From Neckera pumila (lineage: Eukaryota; Streptophyta; Bryopsida; Hypnales; Neckeraceae), in assembly GCA_963969595.1 (NCBI GenBank), contig OZ018409.1:5222520-5286519 (forward strand): a stretch of DNA of 64,000 nt. The letters are read 5' to 3'. Under the pieces are notes generated by a model, which saw nothing but the letters and a program-made list of their open reading frames with translations, did no database searches and had not been told where the DNA came from. Position numbers and translations under genes: made by a program. Position 1 is the first letter of the stretch, and every line of letters starts with the position of its first letter. Below are positions 1 to 12,090 of the stretch, one piece after another.

Positions 1-215
1 ACTACAATACACTAATCTGTATAGTTAGTTACATTGTATTGTTTTGTTTTGTTGGTTTTGTTTGTTTAAATGCAATCTCCAAAACTTTGTGTCTTTAGTT
101 GTATTCTTGGTATCATTAGGAAGTCCTAGCAAAGAGGGGGGCATTGTCTTTGTTTTGTGGCGTTGGAACATATGGCAGAAAATATATTGTATTTTGAAGT
201 TCTTATTAATTAACT
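1..215 (+). repeat. Repeat family F unit (partial)
   Basis: This segment has the same order of motifs as the two units at 2320-2890: a TTTTG/TTTG run, then ATGCAATCTCCAAAA, then a stretch ending in GGCGTTGGAACATATGG and GAAAATATATTG. It runs off the window edge. It abuts a TTAA followed by the D element. There is no coding potential. Confidence 0.6.
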
Positions 216-450
216 CCTAAAGGACCATTGTCCCATCAAAGGACAAATGGGATTTTGGGCATGTACCTACGGTCTCAATTTTGTTCTTATTTTTTGAAAC
301 TTTTTTTAAAGATAAAAATGTTCATTGGCTTTGTAAAAATAATATTATTTTTTCAAACGATGCCTGGAACAAAAGTTATACCCAAATAAGCTCAAAACAG
401 GAGAAAAGAAGGTGACAAAAAAAATTCAAAATTTTCAATCTTTTGGGTTG

Positions 451-1107
451 TTGCAAGAATCACTTATCCTTTTTCTTGTCCCCTTAGCCTTAGACAGGTA
501 GTTTTTTGCTTATAACTTTTGCACCTTATGTCTATCTTCTATTAAATTTGAAATGAAGGTACATGTGGTAGTTTCAGACATTGAATATTTTTTTTGAATT
601 TTAAAATTAGTTTATTATTTCTTAGTTGTCCCAAATTAGATGTCTACCTTAGCCATTTTTGGAGGGTTTAGTACTATTTCTGACACAAAAATGCAAGTTT
701 GAAGGTGAAAATTGGAATTTAAGAGTTTTAATAAAGTTTCACAAGCCTACGAAAGATTTTTTTAATTAGTAAATTTTCTACCTTCCACATGTGCTCAAAA
801 TGCACTGCAGGTTGCGAAGAAGCATCTTCAAGTTAAAAAAAATGGCTTTTTTTTCATTTTTTTCATTTTTATATTATTTTCTAAAAATAAATTCTAAAGT
901 GTCTATTTTCTTGCATTTTTCAACACTCTTTAACCTTGCATAACTTTTAGAGATAAATTTTTTTAGGTTTAAAATTTTCACAGACATATTTTTTGAATGT
1001 TTACAAATTATCCATATTTTATTTTATTTAAAAAAATTTATTCCAAAAATCACAATAATTGAGTATTATGGCCATTTTGAGCCAAAATCAGCAAGTGTTT
1101 CTTGCAA
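451..1107. mobile_element. Short TIR element nested in D copy 1
   Basis: The left end TTGCAAGAATCACTT (451-465) and the right end AAGTGTTTCTTGCAA (1093-1107) are inverted repeats with 14 of 15 matches. The block is absent at the matching point of the other D copies, so it is an insertion. It has no ORF; the superfamily is unknown and no target duplication is clear. Confidence 0.5.
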
Positions 1108-1315
1108 GTACCTTTTTTTTTTTAAATTCATAGATTATATTTTTGATAATATGAAAAGCCTTGATTCATTCCATTTGGATTGTTATGAAAATGTTAGGGG
1201 CAATCTTGTTTTGGGGGCAATTAGAGCATCTTTTTCAAAAAATAGCTTTATAAGATTCATTTCTAAATGCAATTTTTACAATTTCCAAAAAAAATTCCAC
1301 ATTGTTTAGCTTTTT

Positions 1316-1827
1316 TGTCATGTTATTTGACGACGGGGAGTTGTTAGGCTTTGTTAGGCATGACATGAGTTGGTTGTAGACTTAGAATAGCCAAATTGAC
1401 CATGTATTGGTCAATGGAGGCTAGACTAGTAGTTTGAGACTATATGAAGTGTGAATAGAATTATTTAAGGGCTCCTTTAGGGTGGTTGTAACCTTAACCC
1501 GCCCCTCTTGTTCTTTTCATTCTCTTCAAGTCTTATGTGTAAAGTTTTCTTGAAGTTTTAGGGGATGGAATGCCTTGAGGGTTGTTTGTAGAAGATGGCG
1601 GTGTTGCCAGTTCACCTAATCTAATATTTCTCCTTGTATACTTCATTTTTGTGCAAGACTAGTCCTATCGAGACATAATAGAAGCATTTGAGAGTGATTT
1701 GAGTGCTTATTATGGGATGATTGTTCATTCATATTTTGCCATTATGTGGATTTGCTTTTGATAGTGTGTACATTTTAGTACTTATAGTTTACGACATCTA
1801 TTGTTAGCGATGTAGAGTGACATGACA
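1316..1827 (+). mobile_element. Probable solo LTR inside D copy 1
   Basis: This 512-bp block starts TGTCATGT and ends ACATGACA, so it begins with TG, ends with CA and has 8-bp terminal inverted repeats. Flanks are TTTTT and TTTGT, compatible with a 5-bp target duplication with one change. D copies at 27.5 and 29.0 kb read straight through this point. Inside are LTR-like signals: a TATA-like TTATTTAAGG near 1463 followed by a pyrimidine-rich stretch. No gag or pol is present, so it is read as a solo LTR. The strand is inferred from the TATA-like box. Confidence 0.55.
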
Positions 1828-2319
1828 TTTGTGCTAGAACAACCTCACCATTGGGATTAGTGCATTTTAAATCCATCTTAGAATATTAATAATTTAGACT
1901 TCCTTCTATCTTGTATCTACTTCTACCTAACAATTTTTTAAAGAATTAAAAAAGAAAAATTGATCTTTTTTTTCCTAGACTCTCAAATCAATTCTTCACC
2001 ATAAAGATTGAAGCTCAAATTATGTAGTGCAAAAATTAAAGTTAAGAAGGTTCAAGTCAAATAATCTAGTTCCGCAATGTATTGAAAAATTTGTTTCTTC
2101 ACTTTCAACGCAAATATCTTGCAATTTGTACGGTCAAAAATTTTGAAATTTTTTCTATACATTCTCATACTATTTAGGTGCAAAATCCTATAGTTAGATG
2201 TGCAAAAAAAATTTCAAATTTTTTTACTTTCTGCTACAGAAATAGTAATTTTGACTACTTTTTGACTTAGACCCATAGGGATTAAAAAATAAAAAATTAC
2301 TTCTATTTTACACTTTACA

Positions 2320-2890
2320 GTATTGTGGCAATGACACAAGGCATGCTAGTCTATACTATAAATGAAGTTGTTTATTTGTTTTGTTTATTTGTTTATTTGT
2401 TTACTTGTTTTGTTCATTTGTTCATTTGTTTACTTGTTTTGTTCATTACGGCAAGATTTTTTGAAACTATGCATCTTTCAATTGCGTTTATGGTACCATT
2501 AGAAATGATGAATGCAAGGACTTTGTTTTGCAACGTTTGGACATACGACAGAAAAGATATTGAACTTTGAAGATTTTATGAATTAAAAAATTAGAAAATT
2601 ACCTTTATTCTTATTTTATTATATTGTGGCAATGGCACAAGACACACTAGTCTATATATTTACATTAAATGAGGATGTTTTGTTTTGTTTTGTTTTGTTT
2701 TTTTATTTACGATGAAATCTCCAAAATTGTAAATCCCCTAGTTGCATTCATGGTGCTGTTGGAAAGCACTTAGCGAAGAAGGATTCATATGCTTTGTTTC
2801 ATGGTGTTTTAATTGACAACCCAAAAGATATTGAATCTCAAAGTATTATGAATTAAAAAATTAGAAAATTTCTTTCATTTCTATCTTTAA
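2320..2890 (+). repeat. Two tandem family F units with TTTG/TTTTG microsatellites
   Basis: Two units of about 280-310 bp lie head to tail. Each has GTGGCAATGRCACAAG, CTAGTCTATA, AATGARGWTG, a TTTG- or TTTTG-type run, a middle part with CATTCATGGTGCTG-like sequence, then GATATTGAA and ATTAAAAAATTAGAAAATT. The simple repeat sits at the same place in every unit. Confidence 0.65.
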
Positions 2891-3489
2891 AGGATTGACA
2901 TTCCAATGGCTATGGCAATGGTAGGGGATATATTGATTAGTTATAGTAGAAATTAGTGATTGTATTACTATTTATGACTCTATTACTAAATTATAACAGT
3001 GCTGCTAATATTATCAATAATAATATCAACTAAATTTTCAACAAAAAAGACTAAAGTAGGACCAAGATAATTCACCTTGCACTAAATCACTACTATGATT
3101 TTATGGTACTCTAATAGTCATAGTATCATTTACAGTACTCTATGAATCACTCTAATTCTCATTTAGTTAACAAATAGTATTCATAAAAATGAAATCTATC
3201 ATTTTTCTATTCCATTCTTTCTTTCGCCATAAAATCTACACTAGTATAGATTTCAAACCACACTGTCTAAACTAAAAAGCGCCAAGTTTGTAGAATACCA
3301 CCATTTTAACAAAATGTTGGTCTATTTAGAAATTTTTGTTTCATTACACTTTAGATTAGTGATAGAAAAATTATGAACTTGACTTGCATTGCAAGCAATC
3401 ATAGCATTTTCTTGAAAAAATAATCTAATAGAGTTGTTTTGGAATGAAATATTCAAAAATATCAAAAATAAAAGGTTCCAAATGTTTCA
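2891..3489. other. AT-rich stretch, nothing recognised
   Basis: No ORF, RNA or repeat similarity within the window was seen here. Confidence 0.5.
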
Positions 3490-3790
3490 TATGCTTGTTA
3501 GAACAATCTCACTATTGGAAATAGCCTATTTTTCAATTTCATCAAAGAGTTGTTAACAATTTTATTTTTCCTTCAATCTCTTACCTATTTCTACTTAACA
3601 ATTTTTAAGAGAATCAAAATCCAATTCTCGTTTTTCAAAAAATGTCCGTAGACTTTCAATTCAATTCTTCCAATACTACAAGTTTTAGTTCAATATCCAT
3701 AGTGCAAAAAACTTAAGCTAAGAAGATTCATGATCTTATAATCTAATTATCATAGCTTCCTAGCAATTTGGACAGCCTTTTGTCTAATAA
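3490..3790 (+). repeat. Family D fragment
   Basis: The order of motifs (TTAGAACAATCTCAC, ATTGGAAATAG, CTTCAATCTCTTACC, TCTACTTAACAATTTT) matches the middle part of the D copies at 27.5-27.8 and 29.0-29.3 kb. Both ends are missing. Confidence 0.55.
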
Positions 3791-6700
3791 TTTATTAAAT
3801 TACAAAGAATATTTTGGCATCCAAAAAAATAATTTATTAAAATCAGACAAGATTAAAATATTATTAAATAACTTAGGCATTCACCCAGATTGTTCTTACA
3901 ATTTTTGGATGGTTTCTGCCATTTTCATCTAAGATGGACACATTTACCAAAATCCTTGCCTTTACCTTCGAGTCCTAAACTCTCTACCTTGTATATCTAT
4001 ATTGGTTAAGTAACAAGGTTTGTACCACGTGAAGGATATGATTACAACATATGCAAGTTGAATTTTAATGAATTAAGCAATCTTTTAATTCTTTATATAT
4101 TTGTAAATTGAGCAAACTACGTTATTAATTTTCCAAAAATTGAGGAATTTTTTTAAATATTTATTTTCTTTCCAAAATGCTAGGAAGTTGTGGTACACTA
4201 GGTGCAAAAAAATCATCAACTTTTCTTTAAAAGCAAATTTATAGCAATCTCCAATGTTAAGGTTTCTGAAACTTCTTCCACACAATCATTCTTATACTAG
4301 TCTAGTGCAAGATCTTATGGAAAACTATGCAAAAAGAAGACTTTTGAAGGGTTTTTTTCTTTGCAATAGAAATGATAGATTTGATTTTTTTTTAAGAGGC
4401 TTGGGACTTTGGGGGTTAAAATATAAATGAAGTTACAAGGTTAAATGGTCTTGAAGTTCAAACATTTGAATTTGGCTTTGCCATTGTAACATATCAATGT
4501 TTTCCTACTAAATTATTCAGAGATGCACTTAAAACAACTCTATTTTATTACGCTTAGTATGATCTCAAAGACAAGTTCAAACATATCAATCTCAATTCAT
4601 AATAATTTACCATTCAAAAAACAAAGACAAATTTGAGAAACTAGTATGCTACACATTTAATATGTCTTAGTTATATTGAATCTCTTTTGAATGCATTTGG
4701 AACTTTCAGTAGAAATCTTACCGCAAATGCCTAGCAAGAACTTTTCTCTCTTTTAAAAAGTTAATCCTAATTGCTAGCTATTAAGTTTAATGTAGAGAAA
4801 CTTGCCTTTCTTATCATAGCAACACAACAAGCATTAATTATGAAAATTGTTTTGGCAATTCACAATATTTAAGGTAAAATTAGTGTAATGTAGGTTATAT
4901 CAAACTATCTCAATATTGTAATTGACATTAGTGTTTGCAATAAATATTTTGAAAATGTAACAAAAAAATTTGGAAGTTTTTAATGTAGACTTGAAATTAA
5001 TTTTTGTTTAAGAGTAGCTTGAATAGTTAAATTGAAGATTCTACAAGGTAACTAATTTATCCATATTTATCTTTAAATATATTTATAAAAAAAAATTGAT
5101 TGATACGGATAGTGGTAGACAATTCTATAATTTTTTTAATTTTACAACACCACAAATTTCCAATTACCAATGTAAAGAATATCTTTTCTACTACAAATTA
5201 TATACTTACATCCTAAAGGAATGGCTGCAAAATTGATTAAGATTCTGGCAAAATTCTAAAAAAGTGTACATTCAAAATGTTAGAAACAATGTGAATTTAA
5301 ACATACGGTTCCAATAATAAATTTAAGGCAATTAACACTAGAAATCCTCTTATTTATAAGATGGAATATGATTATTATTTGTTTTAGGTATTATTTTTAG
5401 GAAGTTATACTGAAAACCTTGCATTAAATAAATTAAATTTAATATACTAGGAGATGATTGTAGAAAAATTCTAATCTATTTTTTTCATTAACAATAGATA
5501 TCACTGCAAAATATAGACTTTAGGATTTCTTTTGTGACTATGAGAGTGGATTAGTTAGATGGATAAAAATTCACGACTATGGTCATGTACATTATGAGCT
5601 TTTCAATAGATATGGCCCAAAAGTCCTTTAAAAATGGTTGTTAGAGAGTGAAATCCTACTAAGCCTCCAAGCAATGAACTCTCTAATTAGAAACTACAGA
5701 TTATTAAATTTAAACATTGCCTTTGCAATATCTATCACATTGTGATTTGGCAATACAATTTTACACTCCACCTTCAAGCAATTTAATTTGACCCACAACC
5801 ACTTATAAATTCATGGCTATATACAAATTAGCAACAACGGTCACTTGCATTCAATTTGCATCATTCAACAACAAGTGATTTTACTCCATACAACCTTGGC
5901 TCCTCAATAGTTGGAAAACAACTCTTTATATTGGAGATTTTTAGTAATTAACTCACTCTTATCAATGTTTTTGTGGCCATGCAAGAGTCTAAAGTAACAC
6001 AATTATTCCTAAATGAATGTGTTCATCACCCAAGTGAGACCATTTGCTATGGCTAAGTTCCTAGATAATTTCCCACAAGTTTTGCTATCTAACTAGACTA
6101 TACTTTCAAACCACTATTCCATATACATAATTTACCAACCAACCAAGGAACATGGTTACGCATGTCATGTACGGATTCCCACAAGGAGTTTCTATGATAA
6201 AAGAAAGAAGAGAAGTAAACAAACCTTAGCATTGCAAGACAAATTTGCTTCTCCCTAAAGTTGGCTTGACTTCTCAATCCTATATTCTTCAATCTTTCTT
6301 GCCTTCAACCACCAACTTGCTTGCTTCTTCCCTCTAGCTTTGTCCGAGCTACATCCTATACCTTAATTAAGATTTGCCTTATAGCTCTTTAGGGACAAAA
6401 TACACATCTTCATTTGTCCCACAATAAAACTTTCCTTGCCTTGAATTGCCCCAGATTTCAATCCCCAATACATTCACCAAGAAAGAGCCATCAAAAGTTC
6501 AAGCTCCAAGATTCTCCTCATTTTTCTGCTTAAGCTCCATGTAATTTTCTATTGTAAATCCCTAACTTGCCCTCACGACCCCCATGTTGTCTTCTTGTTG
6601 TAACTCCTTAATGGTCTAGATTTAGAGTGCGGCCTTCCTTTTTCATTGTTGTCTTTTTGCTATGGATCCTCATCACCTACTTTCTTACAAACTCTAATAG

Positions 6701-7086
6701 AAGACTTCTTTGTATTTTTATACTTTCGGCTAGATTTATACATTGCTAGATTAGTCTTGGGAACATTGCCAATGTTGCCCTATAGAGTTCGCTGTCTTAC
6801 AATCATAATTCACCCTCATTGTCTTTATCCCGATGCAAACCACCTACATTTTTGGTCTTTACGATATCTTTGGGCTTTAGATTTGGAATGGCCACCAATC
6901 CTCATTACTTCTTCTGCTTGTCTGATTGTGGAATCTGCGAACTTGATCTCATAGAACTATGGTTATTTTCCTCACCTCAGGATATTGGTCTTCTTGTCCA
7001 TTCGGCCATTTCTCATCGCCGTGTCTCCCATTTGTAAACTTAATCAATTGGATTGGCTTGACTCTATGATCCTTGTCACTCTTCTA
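3791..7086. other. AT-rich intergenic DNA, nothing recognised
   Basis: Only short chance ORFs occur. The part from about 6290 to 7080 is richer in pyrimidines on the plus strand but no reading frame or RNA could be supported. Confidence 0.5.
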
Positions 7087-7895
7087 GGATTAACCCCTAA
7101 GTGCCTAAGCCTTTCCACGTGTGTTTTTCCTTTGAAAAAAGAGCATGAGCTTATAGTTATCTCCAATGAAGCAAATTGTTTGGTTTTCAGAATCTAACCA
7201 TATATATGTTTAGAGAGCTTGCTTATTAGTATGCTTATCAATTTTGAGTATAAAATTGCATAGGAGTTGTGAGATTATAACAAAAGAAATGTAAATATCC
7301 TATTTTAGTATGCTGCCCTCTCCACAATGTTTGAGAAATTTGCATATAAAAGTTTTTGGAGGTTGGATGTGACATGAACAATTTGAAATTTCATTAGCAC
7401 ACTAAAATGCACTTCTAAAAAACTTAAGTTCAAATAAAGAGCTATCAAACTCATTACACAATCCACCTTGTAGTTGTTGAAATGCAATTTTAATTTGATA
7501 AGTAGAAATTGTAAATAAATCCAAATCAACACTTGCATGTTTAAATTTTCAGCGGTGAAAATCATGAAAATACTTTACACATTCCATTCGGACCATTTTC
7601 AAAGCTAATGGATACGTACAACTTTTTAGATCTCAAATTGAAGTGAAATTGGCAAGCTTTGTTCAAAGCCGAGAAATCAAGTAAAATTTACAAGCTTTAC
7701 TCTTCCACTAATGGTACATGTATGCCTTTGAGGACCTTTCAGAAAACAAATATTTACCTTTTTCAATGAAAAATAAAAATTTCCAATAGTTAACCTTCAA
7801 TACTGCCTGTAAAATTTGTTTAACCGGTCAAAAGAATTTAATTGCCCATGCCCAAATGAGCCTGAAATTTTGGAGCGACCATATTAGGGGTAACC
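7087..7895 (+). repeat. TTAA-flanked repeat E, left inverted copy
   Basis: It starts ATTAACCCCTAAGTGCC and ends CATATTAGGGG, that is, CCCCTAA and TTAGGGG termini next to TTAA. Its reverse complement recurs at 9630-10428 with few differences; both copies even contain matching 86-codon open frames, which are mirror images of each other and are not taken as a gene. The two copies form inverted arms of about 0.8 kb around B copy 1. Confidence 0.75.
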
Positions 7896-8395
7896 TCTAA
7901 AGGACCAAACATCATTTTTGGACAACATAGCGATTTTGGGTAGCTCACTACAAACGAAGTTTTTATTCTTTTTCTTTGAAATTTTCATACAAAATGTGCC
8001 CAAGGAGTAGCTTTTGGGCCCAATAATTTCATAACTTTAGACTATATGGTTAAAAAGTTATTGCATGATATGTGATTATCATTGGTCGGCGGGCAGCCCA
8101 GACAGCTCAGAAAACTTCTTTCTAAATCGTTTTTAAAAAAAACAAACATTTGAAATTAATTCTTTAGATTTATATATACGCAAGAAGCTTTGAATCATTC
8201 ATTTTTATTAGTGAAAAGAAAGTTATGAGGATTCTTAATTTGAGGGTAGTTATGCATTAGGAAAAATTTCAGGCCTCAGGAGGGCCGTTAAGCATTCATT
8301 TTTCGGCAACCCTACGGTACAAGTACAGAAAAAATAAAAAATGATTTTTTGTTTAAAAAAATATTATAAAATATTATGATTTGACGTGGCACTAC

Positions 8396-8653
8396 TACAG
8401 TAAAAATGATATTTAGTATTGGCAACACTAATTACGAACCTTGACACTAAATATCATAAGTAAGTAACACTAAATCTAATTTCTAACACTAAATATGCTC
8501 TATGGTAAATCTGAAATCTGAAAAGGTTTACATTTAGTGTTAGAACACGTTAAAAAAATGAACTAAATCCGCTACAATTCAGATTTAGTATTGTGGCTGG
8601 TAGGGGGGTAAAACACTAAATGTCATACTACACTAAATATCATTTTTAGTGTA
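8396..8653. mobile_element. MITE family C, copy 1
   Basis: The termini are TACAGTAAAAATGATATTTA on the left and TAAATATCATTTTTAGTGTA on the right, inverted with one mismatch. Outside them GTGGCAC and GTGCCAC extend the symmetry. The interior repeats the phrase TTTAGTGTTAG in both orientations and matches family C copy 2 at 26112-26440. No ORF. Confidence 0.75.
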
Positions 8654-9072
8654 GTGCCACATCAACACACAAATTAAAAAATAATAAAAAACAATAAATA
8701 AATTTATTTCTTCTTTAATTGCATCGAGAGGATTCAAAACTCACAACCTTCTCAAAGCCTGAAATTTTTCCTAATGGAATCTCTACTCTAAAATGAACTT
8801 TGAAGTCCTTTAATTTACTCAATTTTCAATTATTTTGGAAAAAATTAAAAACATTAGGACGATGTAGATTGTTTATTACAACATTACAACCATTGGGATT
8901 GGGGTTTTCCCAATTCCATAACTAAATTCTTAACAATTTTGTATTTTGAATCATTCTCTACTTTTTTCTTCTTACTATTTGTTTCTTATATGTTGTGCAA
9001 TTCCAAATGATCTAAAATTTTCAAGCATGTAGCCAACTTGCCGTGAAGAATGAAATTAAAGAATAACCACCA

Positions 9073-9355
9073 CATTAGAGGACATTTGAGGCCTCTAGAA
9101 GACTGCAAGTTATCTTGTGTTCCCAGACTGCGGGAATCCAAAAAAACTGCTGGCTGATGTGGCCATGACTATGCCACGTCATTTTTGGACAAAAAAAAAA
9201 AAAAAAGAAATTGCTTAGAATGATACTTTGGGAGGGGAGAGACAAAAAGAAATTGATTTTTTTTTTGATAGCTCGTACTGGCTATTCACAGAATCAGGCC
9301 AGATTTGGGAAAGGGCTTGAAATGGTCTTCTAGAAGCCTCAAATGTCCTCTAATG
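9073..9355. mobile_element. MITE family A, copy 1
   Basis: This 283-bp element starts CATTAGAGGACATTTGAGGC and ends GCCTCAAATGTCCTCTAATG; the termini match in 28 of 29 positions. The inside has CCCAGACTGCGGGA and GCCACGTCATTTTTGG. B copy 2 at 30.07 kb shows the uninterrupted site. The TA next to GAGG at both ends could be a TA target duplication (Tc1/mariner type), but this is not certain. Confidence 0.8.
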
Positions 9356-9629
9356 TTTAGAAATTTTTTCATACAAATGTGACCTTGTGAAGTGTAGCTG
9401 CTTTGATTTTTGCAAGGACAAAAAAAAGATTTTTGTACATTCAAATCCTATTATCTTGCAATCCACATGGTGGAAATTTCTAAAATTTCTTCAACTTTCA
9501 AACTAGTATACTATAAGATCCTATGGTTAAATTTGTCTTAAAATGTTTTTTCTAAATTTTGGTACTTATACTAAAATTGGTGGTTTTGGAGTTGTTTTGA
9601 TGAAAAAATAGTCTCTGACCTTTAGGGGT

Positions 9630-10428
9630 TAACCCCTAACTGCCTGAGTGACCAAATATAGTCGCTCCAAAATTTCAGGCTCTTTTGAGCATGGGCAGTT
9701 AAATTCCTTCAACCGATTAAAAGAATTTTATGGGCAGTATTGAAGGTTAACTATTGGAAATTTTTATTTTTCATTGAAAAAGGTAAATATTTGTTTTCTG
9801 AGAGGTCCTCAAAGGCATACATGTACCATTAGTGGAAGAATAAAGCTTGTAAATTTTACTTGATTTCTCGGCTTTGAACAAAGCTTGCCAATTTCACTTC
9901 AATTTGAGATCTAAAAAGTTGTACTTATCCATTTGCTGTGAAAATGGTCCGAATGGAATGTGTAAAGTGTTTTCATGATTTTCACCGCTGAAAATTTAAA
10001 CATGCAAGTGTTGATTTGGATTTATTTACAATTTCTACTTATCAAATTAAAATTGCGTTTCAACAACTACAAGGTGGATTGTGTAATGAGTTTGATAGCT
10101 CTTTATTTGAACTTAAGTTTTTTAGAAGTGCATTTTAGTGTGCTAATGCAATTTCAAATTGTTCATGTCACATCCAAACTCCAAAAAAATTTATGTGCAA
10201 ATTTCTCAAACATTGTGGGGAGGGCAGCATACTAAAATAGAATATTTACATTTCTCTTGTTATAATCTCACAACTCCTATGCAATTTTATACTCAAAATT
10301 GATAAGTATACTAATAAGCAAGCTCTCTAAACATATATATGGTTAGTTTTGCTTCATTGGAGATAACTATAAGTTCATGCTCTTTTTTCAAAGGAAAAAC
10401 ACATGTGGAAAGGCTTAGGCACTTAGGA
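9630..10428 (-). repeat. TTAA-flanked repeat E, right inverted copy
   Basis: After TTAA at the end of B copy 1 this starts CCCCTAACTGCCTGAGTGACC-like sequence and runs as the reverse complement of 7087-7895. Its outer end GGCACTTAGG lacks the final GGTTAA, so the outermost bases are lost or mutated. Confidence 0.75.
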
Positions 10429-10958
10429 TAAGACAAAGAACCACTAAAAACCAAGAAATGAACTATCAAGATATTCTTGCATGTGAGCCACCACCTTGAT
10501 TCACAAATTAAATCTAGGATATGTAAGACAAATTGTAAGAGTTTACAGATTAGAGATTAGGAGGAAGAGAATAATCTATAAAAATGGATTAGTGGGTTTT
10601 ACAATAGGGAGTAGCGGAAATAGTGTAGAATTTAATAGATTCAATTAGGTGATGAATGATGGAGGATTCCAAGAAGAAAAGTTGGGATTTTGAAGACTTA
10701 GAGCATTAAATAAGAAAGGAGCAATTATAAAAATTAGGCAAATGGTGGAATTTGTAGAAGTAGGGAACAAAGTATTAAGACTCAGAAGTGAATTGGGAAT
10801 AGAAAGTGCAATTACAAAAAACAAGAAGCTAACTAGGTAAATTAGGAAAAATGCTAGGACACTACTATTGTGGAGGATACTCCATATTAGAAGGAAATGT
10901 TGTAAAATAGTGTGGATATGCTAATTTAGGATAGAGATGAATTATAACTTGGACGGAT
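10429..10958. other. Intergenic DNA, nothing recognised
   Basis: No supported reading frame or repeat. Confidence 0.45.
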
Positions 10959-11960
10959 CACTATAAGAAACACCTATTTTTGTGGGCAAGTTGAAAAACG
11001 TGGTAGTACATTTTTGTTGAAGTTAGGCATGCCACCTTTGATGTCAAACAAAATCTATCAAGATTAACATAGCAAAAACACGTCGAAATTTGAAAAAACA
11101 TGCCTTGATTTTAGACCAATGTCTCAAAGAATATGACCTAAAAAGTTGGAAAACATGCCCCATGTGGCAACTACATAGCACCACGTAGGCGGGCAATGCC
11201 ATATGGGATTTTCTTCACCCGACCTGGACGTGGCACCTGACATGATGTTGTTTGAGAATATTAATATTGTTTTTAGTAATGTCAATTTAGATGTCTATAG
11301 GAATATTAATATTGTTTTTAGCAACATCAACTTAGGTGTCAAGATGTTTTTGAGATGTCAAGTGAACTTAAACATCTGGGCATTTTGCAACATCAATTTA
11401 GACGTTAGCTTAGATGTACATCATACATAGTACATCATACATAGTACACCATATGAAATAGGCCATATATGATAAACCAAACACAATATATTATACATCA
11501 CAAATAATACATTACACCATACATTGCACCCTGTATACATATACGAAATATTGTACACTATATAATGTACACCATACACAATATAGCTTATTGGCAACTA
11601 TGTTGTAAGCCATTTATTGTAAATATGTTGATATGAGAAGGCAAGCTATATATACAAGTGAGTGGTATGAGGGAAGACAAAGCATATGGGATTTGTAAAA
11701 TTTGCAAATTGTATTAAAAGCAAAATTTCAGTCATAAGCATCCTGATGAATACGATGTTGTCTCAAATAACATCTGGACGTCTCAACTGTCGTGTTAGTT
11801 GACATCGCGAAAAGCATCTGGATGTCTCAATTGATGTCTACAAAAACAAAGTTAATTCTTAGACAACGTCAAAGTGTGCTGACGTGGCATGCTGCTTCAT
11901 CCTCATTGGGTGCCATGTCACTCAAATGCCACATCATGTGCCTTTTTTTTTTGAAAGCGT
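10959..11960. mobile_element. Decayed CACTA-type element end with subterminal repeats
   Basis: It opens with CACTATAAGAAAC, the plant CACTA terminus, as at 33987. Behind it are many GACGT/ACGTC-type words (AACACGTCGAAA, GGACGTGGC, GGACGTCTC, CTGACGTGGC) and a 46-bp tandem duplication near 11255-11345 starting GAATATTAATATTG. No matching right terminus was found, so the end point is a guess. Confidence 0.35.
11412..11590. repeat. Degenerate ATACA/CACCAT simple repeat
   Basis: A loose series of CATCATACATAGTACA, ACACCATA and TATACATA words with no fixed period. Confidence 0.45.
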
Positions 11961-11984
11961 GCTATACGGCTATCTTTCCTCTAT

Positions 11985-12090
11985 TTTTTTCACATGTGGT
12001 CAGTGTTTTACCTCAGCCTTGAGTAATTTCTAGAAACTCACATGCAATCAAGCCTTAAATCCTTGTTGTCAACATGTGCAGTTCATTGTA
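11985..12090 (+). repeat. Direct repeat, first copy (second at 13130-13230)
   Basis: ACATGTGGTCAGTGTTTTACC followed by TCAGCC, then AATTTC, ACTCAC and CAATCAAGCC here match ACATGTGGTCAACGGTTTACC, TCAGCC, AATTTC, ACTTACC and CAGTCAAACC at 13.13 kb. The 1.15-kb spacing could reflect a duplicated block or decayed terminal repeats. Confidence 0.4.

Larger units (their letters stand above)
217..2290 (+). repeat. TTAA-flanked repeat, family D, copy 1 (interrupted)
   Basis: It starts after TTAA with CTCCTAAAGGACC and follows the same path as the D copies at 27030-27965 and 28563-29483: 'GGGACAAATGGGATTT', 'AAGTTATACCCAAATAAGCTC', 'GATTCATTCCATTTGGATT', 'CTCACCATTGGGATTAGTG' and 'CTTGCAATTTGTACGGTCAA'. 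It is about 1.1 kb longer than those copies because two other elements (451-1107 and 1316-1827) are inserted in it. The right end (CCATAGGGATTAA) is decayed. Confidence 0.65.
7889..9633 (+). repeat. TTAA-flanked repeat B, copy 1 (carries two MITEs)
   Basis: It starts AACCTCTAAAGGACCAAAC and ends GACCTTTAGGGGTTAA. Landmarks shared with B copies 2-4 are 'GGCGGGCAGC', 'ATTGGGATT', 'CTTCTTACTATTTG', 'CAAATGATCTAAAA', 'AAGCATGTAGCCAACTTG' and 'TTGCAATCCACATGGTGG'. MITEs at 8396-8653 and 9073-9355 interrupt it; without them it would be about 1.2 kb or less. Confidence 0.7.

Noticed and set aside
7305..7565. 86-codon frame repeated at 9975-10235, suggesting a conserved small protein
   Set aside because: The two are inverted copies of the same repeat E; similarity comes from duplication, and the frame has no domain or gene signals.
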